Positions 8,020 to 10,647 of a stretch of DNA of 10,647 nt are shown in pieces. Positions within the stretch are counted from its first letter, which is position 1, and every line of letters begins with the position of its first letter. The position numbers were made by a program, and so were the translations under genes. The stretch lies in the NCBI GenBank assembly GCA_913046155.1, contig CAJWRY010000051.1, positions 1 through 10,647 of the forward strand. The letters are read 5' to 3'. Below the pieces are notes generated by a model, which worked only from the letters and a program-made list of their open reading frames with translations, searched no databases and was not told where the DNA came from. The stretch is from an uncultured Candidatus Nemicrothrix sp. Its GTDB lineage: Bacteria; Actinomycetota; Acidimicrobiia; Acidimicrobiales; UBA8592.

Positions 8020-9266
8020 TGAAACGAATTAGCTGTGAAGTGGTTGCTGTAGGCACAGAACTTCTTTTAGGTCAGATCGTCGATACCAACTCTTCCTGGA
8101 TAGGGGAGCAGTTGGCCTTATCCGGCATTGATAGTTTCTTCCAAACAAAAGTGGGGGATAATCCCGACCGAATCAAGAGCGTCCTAAGTCAAGCGGTAGA
8201 GCGATCTGATTATGTCATCGTATGTGGGGGTTTAGGACCTACGCAAGATGATTTGACAAGGGATATGATTGCGGAGTTGATGGGTGTTGAACTTAGGCTA
8301 AACGAAGATTTGGTTGACAAGATAACAGCAATGTTCTCAAGCCGAAATAGACCTATGCCAGAGAATAACTTGAGACAGGCGATGGTCCCCGAAGGGGCTG
8401 AAGCACTACCCGTCATGCCTGGGACAGCTCCCGGTTTAAAGGCTCAAGTCAATGGTGTTACAATTTATGCTGTTCCTGGAGTTCCTTGGGAGATGAAACA
8501 AATGGTGACATCCTGCATTCTCCCGGATATTAGGGCTGAAACGGGCCTGACTTCAGTTATTCGATCAAAAACGTTGAGAACATGGGGTGATTCTGAATCG
8601 GGTCTAGCAGAAAAACTTTCAAGCAACATAAAGCGTCTTGACAAGGAAGGGACAGCAACTATTGCATTTCTGGCAAGTGGTGTTGAGGGTCTCAAAATTA
8701 GAATTACCGCAAAAGGTGATAGCGAAGAATCAGTTAACAAAATACTTGAAGCCGAAGCAGTGAAAGTTGCTGATGCTATCGGCAATGAAATTATCTTTTC
8801 TCGCGATGACGAATCTATGGAAGCAACAATAATTCAGTTATGTCGTAGCCAAGATTTAAGTCTGGGTCTTGCAGAGTCAATGACGGGTGGACTTATCGCA
8901 AGTCGGATAACCAGCCAACCGGGTTCCAGCGATGTTTTCAAAGGTGGAATAATCCCATACTCAACTGATATCAAGCAAAGCATATTGAAAGTTTCTGAAG
9001 GTCCCGTCATATCAAAAGCGGCCGTGGAGCAGATGGCAAAAGGTGCCTGCACCATTTTAAATTGTGATGTATCCGTTGCAGTTTCTGGAAATGCCGGCCC
9101 TACTGCTAGCGAGGATGAAGTGGGCAGAGTGTGGATGGCTACCTCAGTAGATGGGATCGTCGAGTCGTTCACAGTGAAATGGCCATTTGACCGAGAACGA
9201 GTTCGCCAATTTACCACTATCTCAGTACTGAATGCTCTACGACTCCGTTTGGACAGTCGTCAATAA
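8019..9266 (+). CDS. cinA: CinA: NMN deamidase/competence-damage inducible protein
   Basis: CinA proteins combine an N-terminal molybdopterin-binding-like (COG1058, ADP-ribose pyrophosphatase) domain with a C-terminal PncC-type amidase that recycles nicotinamide mononucleotide in the NAD cycle. The product has 415 aa, full length for the two-domain form. Seen: VGTELLLGQIVDTN (11-24) and GGLGPTQDDLT (70-80) in the first domain. In the second, LAESMTGG (284-291) carries the presumed catalytic Ser287, with PGSSDVFKGGIIPYS (301-315) after it. The usual G-x-AGP-x-GG loop reads GNAGPTASEDEVG (357-369), without the glycine pair. The gene overlaps pgsA by 1 nt. cinA is often next to recA; here two minus-strand genes lie between them. 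The last 30 nt overlap the convergent hydrolase gene. Confidence 0.94.
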   Translation: MKRISCEVVAVGTELLLGQIVDTNSSWIGEQLALSGIDSFFQTKVGDNPDRIKSVLSQAVERSDYVIVCGGLGPTQDDLTRDMIAELMGVELRLNEDLVDKITAMFSSRNRPMPENNLRQAMVPEGAEALPVMPGTAPGLKAQVNGVTIYAVPGVPWEMKQMVTSCILPDIRAETGLTSVIRSKTLRTWGDSESGLAEKLSSNIKRLDKEGTATIAFLASGVEGLKIRITAKGDSEESVNKILEAEAVKVADAIGNEIIFSRDDESMEATIIQLCRSQDLSLGLAESMTGGLIASRITSQPGSSDVFKGGIIPYSTDIKQSILKVSEGPVISKAAVEQMAKGACTILNCDVSVAVSGNAGPTASEDEVGRVWMATSVDGIVESFTVKWPFDRERVRQFTTISVLNALRLRLDSRQ

Positions 9267-10013
9267 CCTATCGTCTGTCCACCTATCTAGAAAAGCCAAC
9301 AAATTAGCAAAAATTTCATTTCTGTGCTCTGCAATCATGTTAGTGCCATGCTGTTGCCCCTCAATCAACAAAAATTGTGTAGCCGCTGCGGCAGACTCTA
9401 TCTTTCTTGCATCTGAATAATATTGAGAGTCATTTTCGGCAACTATAAGAAGTAGTGGAATCACCATTGATTCAACAGCAGTTAAAGCATTAATCCTCCC
9501 AAATTCTGCCGGAGGGGAGAGTGCGGCTACTCCCTGCACTTGCGATTCAGAAGCTAACTCAATAACTGTAGTTCCACCCATAGAAGCTCCGATGAGGACA
9601 ACTTGCTTTGCGCCCTTTGCTCGCATATATGCAATAGCGGCTTCAAGATCTCGATCCATTCTTGTGTCTTTTGTTCCGGTGGATTTTCCATAACCACGAA
9701 AATCAAATGTCAAAACCTTATAACCAGACTCGGCTACGAATCTAGCAAACGGAAACCATGAGGTCTGGTCTCGGCCACGCATATGCGTCAAAATTACCGC
9801 AATTTCCCCAGCCCCGAATACAGACCCCCAAAGATCCTCCGAATCTTCAGTGCGAAAACGTATAATCTCGTCAACTCCTGGGGCCTTAGCATCGTCCTCA
9901 TTTATGGATGCTGTCAAGGGATCAACCTCAGGTGGACCATCATCAGAAGCACAGGCTGTGACAAGTGCATAGGTAATGCTTAGAAAAACCATCCCCACCA
10001 GAAACGACTTCAA
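9237..10013 (-). CDS. Alpha/beta hydrolase, predicted lipoprotein
   Basis: The 258-aa product looks like a secreted, lipid-anchored serine hydrolase of unknown substrate. The N-terminus has a hydrophobic signal segment (residues 4-20) ending in VTAC, a plausible lipobox with Cys21 as the lipidated residue, then an acidic linker (about 24-50). The alpha/beta-hydrolase core shows HMRG (77-80, oxyanion region), FDFRGYGKSTG (103-113), the nucleophile elbow GASMG with Ser144, a likely acid Asp195 in AENDSQY, and His222 in QQHGT. This resembles dienelactone hydrolase/acyl-peptidase-like folds, but I cannot assign a reaction. TTG 10013 is chosen because it gives the signal peptide intact; an in-frame ATG at residue 8 would shorten it. 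It begins 12 nt after msrB and is probably its operon partner. Confidence 0.82.
   Translation of the reverse strand: MKSFLVGMVFLSITYALVTACASDDGPPEVDPLTASINEDDAKAPGVDEIIRFRTEDSEDLWGSVFGAGEIAVILTHMRGRDQTSWFPFARFVAESGYKVLTFDFRGYGKSTGTKDTRMDRDLEAAIAYMRAKGAKQVVLIGASMGGTTVIELASESQVQGVAALSPPAEFGRINALTAVESMVIPLLLIVAENDSQYYSDARKIESAAAATQFLLIEGQQHGTNMIAEHRNEIFANLLAFLDRWTDDRLLTTVQTES
9251..9280. other. Imperfect inverted repeat at the cinA/hydrolase convergent junction
   Basis: GGACAGTCG (9251-9259) and CGTCTGTCC (9272-9280) pair at 8 of 9 positions around a 12-nt loop, with one T-T mismatch. The cinA stop codon (9264-9266) is in the loop, and the element is also inside the hydrolase gene's last codons. 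Being symmetric it would fold in transcripts from either side, as a shared transcript-end element might. No U-tract follows on either strand, so intrinsic termination is not well supported. Confidence 0.35.
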
Positions 10014-10025
10014 AACTATTTCCGT

Positions 10026-10427
10026 TTAGTTTTCGCCATCAAGCGGTTTGAGGCTAAGCGAGGCGGAATTCATACAGAACCTCTCTCCAGTTGGTGGTGG
10101 GCCATCGTTGAATATGTGACCTAAATGCGCTCCACAGTTCGCACAGAGAGCTTCAACGCGTGTCATTCCATGAGAATGATCTATTTTCCTCTTGACCGTA
10201 CTACTACCAACTGCCTCAAAGAAGCTTGGCCAACCTGTCCCTGAGTCAAACTTTGTATCACTCGCAAAGAGTTCAACATCACAAACTATGCAATGGTAAC
10301 GTCCAACTTCTTTACTATCCCAATAGCACCCTGTGAACGCACGTTCCGTCCCCGCGTGCTGAGTAACGAAATACTGTTCATCCGTTAGGCGCTCACGGAT
10401 TTCTTGCTCATTTTTCTCGTACTGCAA
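10026..10427 (-). CDS. msrB: Peptide-methionine (R)-S-oxide reductase MsrB
   Basis: MsrB reduces the R epimer of methionine sulfoxide in oxidised proteins, normally with thioredoxin. The 133-aa product is a standard single-domain MsrB. Seen: two zinc-binding CxxC pairs (Cys46/Cys49 and Cys95/Cys98), the substrate-site SGTGWPSFF (62-70), HLGHIFNDGP (101-110), and the catalytic Cys118 in RFCMNSASL. The start is TTG 10427: it has a strong AAGGAAGG ribosome-binding site 6 nt upstream and no ATG is in frame before it. There is no signal peptide, so the enzyme is expected in the cytoplasm. It is the first gene of a short minus-strand operon with the hydrolase lipoprotein and diverges from recA. Residue Phe117 replaces the more frequent Tyr before the catalytic Cys, a mild change. 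Confidence 0.96.
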   Translation of the reverse strand: MQYEKNEQEIRERLTDEQYFVTQHAGTERAFTGCYWDSKEVGRYHCIVCDVELFASDTKFDSGTGWPSFFEAVGSSTVKRKIDHSHGMTRVEALCANCGAHLGHIFNDGPPPTGERFCMNSASLSLKPLDGEN

Positions 10428-10433
10428 AATAAA

Positions 10434-10441
10434 CCTTCCTT
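10434..10441 (-). promoter_or_regulatory. Ribosome-binding site of msrB (supports the TTG start)
   Basis: On the minus strand AAGGAAGG is followed by the 6-nt spacer TTTATT and then TTG 10427. It is the strongest Shine-Dalgarno match in the window and decides the non-ATG start of msrB. Confidence 0.75.
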
Positions 10442-10502
10442 GGGCAAAGAATAGTAGACACTGCGCCTAGTCTAATGCCATCAAAGTTTTTTACCGATAT
10501 CA

Positions 10503-10531
10503 TTGACCGAACAAACGTTCGCAATTACACT
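10503..10531 (+). promoter_or_regulatory. Candidate recA promoter
   Basis: A -35-like TTGACC (10503-10508, 5 of 6 to TTGACA) and a -10-like TACACT (10526-10531, 4 of 6 to TATAAT) are separated by 17 nt. Transcription would start near 10538, leaving an untranslated leader of about 77 nt before ATG 10615. The SOS box fills most of the spacer, a placement expected of a LexA-repressed promoter. The rest of the 187-bp msrB-recA gap (10428-10614) has no gene; I saw no convincing minus-strand promoter for msrB. Confidence 0.55.
10508..10521. promoter_or_regulatory. SOS box (LexA operator) upstream of recA
   Basis: CGAACAAACGTTCG has perfect 5-bp arms, CGAAC and GTTCG, around four bases. This is the LexA-binding pattern known from Bacillus and actinobacteria (CGAAC-N4-GTTCG). 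It lies 93 nt before the recA ATG and between the candidate -35 and -10, so bound LexA would block RNA polymerase. Because msrB diverges from here, LexA could also affect it, but the box is 80 nt from the msrB start and that is speculative. Confidence 0.85.
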
Positions 10532-10549
10532 TATGTAATACATTAGTGT
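10527..10549. promoter_or_regulatory. 23-bp near-perfect dyad, possible second operator or leader hairpin
   Basis: The arm ACACTTATGTA (10527-10537), a central A, and the arm TACATTAGTGT (10539-10549) match as reverse complements at 10 of 11 positions. It starts 5 nt after the SOS box, overlaps the candidate -10 and spans the expected transcription start. It does not fit the LexA pattern. Its length and symmetry suit a dimeric helix-turn-helix regulator, but no specific one can be named. Confidence 0.5.
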
Positions 10550-10614
10550 CACACCCCCAAATTAAGGTGCGAAAAGTAAAGTAATTCAATCAAACCGAGA
10601 AAAGTAGGTAGAAA

Positions 10615-10647
10615 ATGGATAATGAGAAAGCTCTAGATCTAGCACTA
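10615..10647 (+). CDS. recA: Recombinase RecA, first 11 codons only (3'-truncated by window edge)
   Basis: The window ends after 11 codons reading MDNEKALDLAL. This matches the conserved RecA opening, in which the KALDLAL helix is normally followed by QIEKQFGKGS. RecA forms filaments on single-stranded DNA, promotes homologous recombination and triggers LexA self-cleavage. The call rests on this short peptide, the SOS box upstream, and the neighbourhood with cinA and pgsA. A weak AGGT lies 5 nt before the ATG. The body of the gene, including Walker motifs, lies outside the window. Confidence 0.88.
   Translation, partial: MDNEKALDLAL

Noticed and set aside
9232..9420. A 62-codon plus-strand open frame after cinA
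   Set aside because: It is antisense to the hydrolase and has no ribosome-binding site. Its Cys/Ser-rich sequence is not a known small protein.
10440..10502. A minus-strand promoter for msrB
   Set aside because: Several weak -10-like hexamers occur on the minus strand, but none has a supporting -35 at 16-18 nt, so the call would be a guess.
1..10647. CRISPR arrays, tRNA/rRNA genes, insertion sequences, toxin-antitoxin or defence modules
   Set aside because: No regularly spaced repeats, RNA gene motifs, transposase or integrase motifs, or defence-type domains were seen on either strand; nearly all the sequence is accounted for by the listed housekeeping genes.

Overview
This window is an ordinary bacterial housekeeping region of roughly 40-45% GC by eye. 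It carries nine complete or near-complete genes and the first codons of a tenth, with little intergenic DNA. The order is dapA (5' end cut off), rnj (RNase J), ftsK, a Na+/Ca2+-type antiporter, rimO, pgsA and cinA on the plus strand. An alpha/beta-hydrolase lipoprotein gene and msrB follow on the minus strand, and the first 11 codons of recA are at the right edge. The order dapA-rnj-ftsK-(rimO)-pgsA-cinA-...-recA is a known conserved neighbourhood in Actinobacteriota and is partly shared by Chloroflexota. The FtsK motor sequence and a CGAAC-N4-GTTCG SOS box in front of recA favour a low-GC, possibly marine, actinobacterium. A chloroflexotal origin (SAR202/Dehalococcoidia-like) cannot be excluded. 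This placement is inference from memory of these families, not from a search.

Left part (1-5156): dapA makes a lysine/peptidoglycan precursor, rnj processes and degrades RNA, and ftsK is the septal DNA pump. The dapA-rnj gap is 10 nt if rnj starts at 862. An 11-bp perfect inverted repeat overlaps the rnj stop codon and separates rnj from ftsK by about 80 nt. Middle part (5169-9266): the antiporter follows ftsK after 12 nt, then rimO (ribosomal protein S12 methylthiotransferase), pgsA (phosphatidylglycerophosphate synthase family) and cinA (NMN deamidase/competence-damage protein). pgsA and cinA overlap in a TAATG junction and are probably translationally coupled.

Right part (9237-10647): msrB and a predicted lipoprotein hydrolase form a two-gene minus-strand operon. 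It converges on cinA with a 30-bp overlap and diverges from recA. Both genes start with TTG. The 187-bp msrB-recA intergenic region is the most information-rich non-coding stretch: it holds a perfect SOS box between a plausible -35 and -10, immediately followed by a second 23-bp dyad of unknown role.

I found no mobile element, CRISPR array, tRNA, rRNA or clearly new system. The points worth a second look are the double-operator architecture of the recA promoter, the inverted hydrolase-msrB pair where actinobacteria often carry clgR, hairpins that coincide with three gene ends, and local deviations in the CinA amidase and antiporter motifs.
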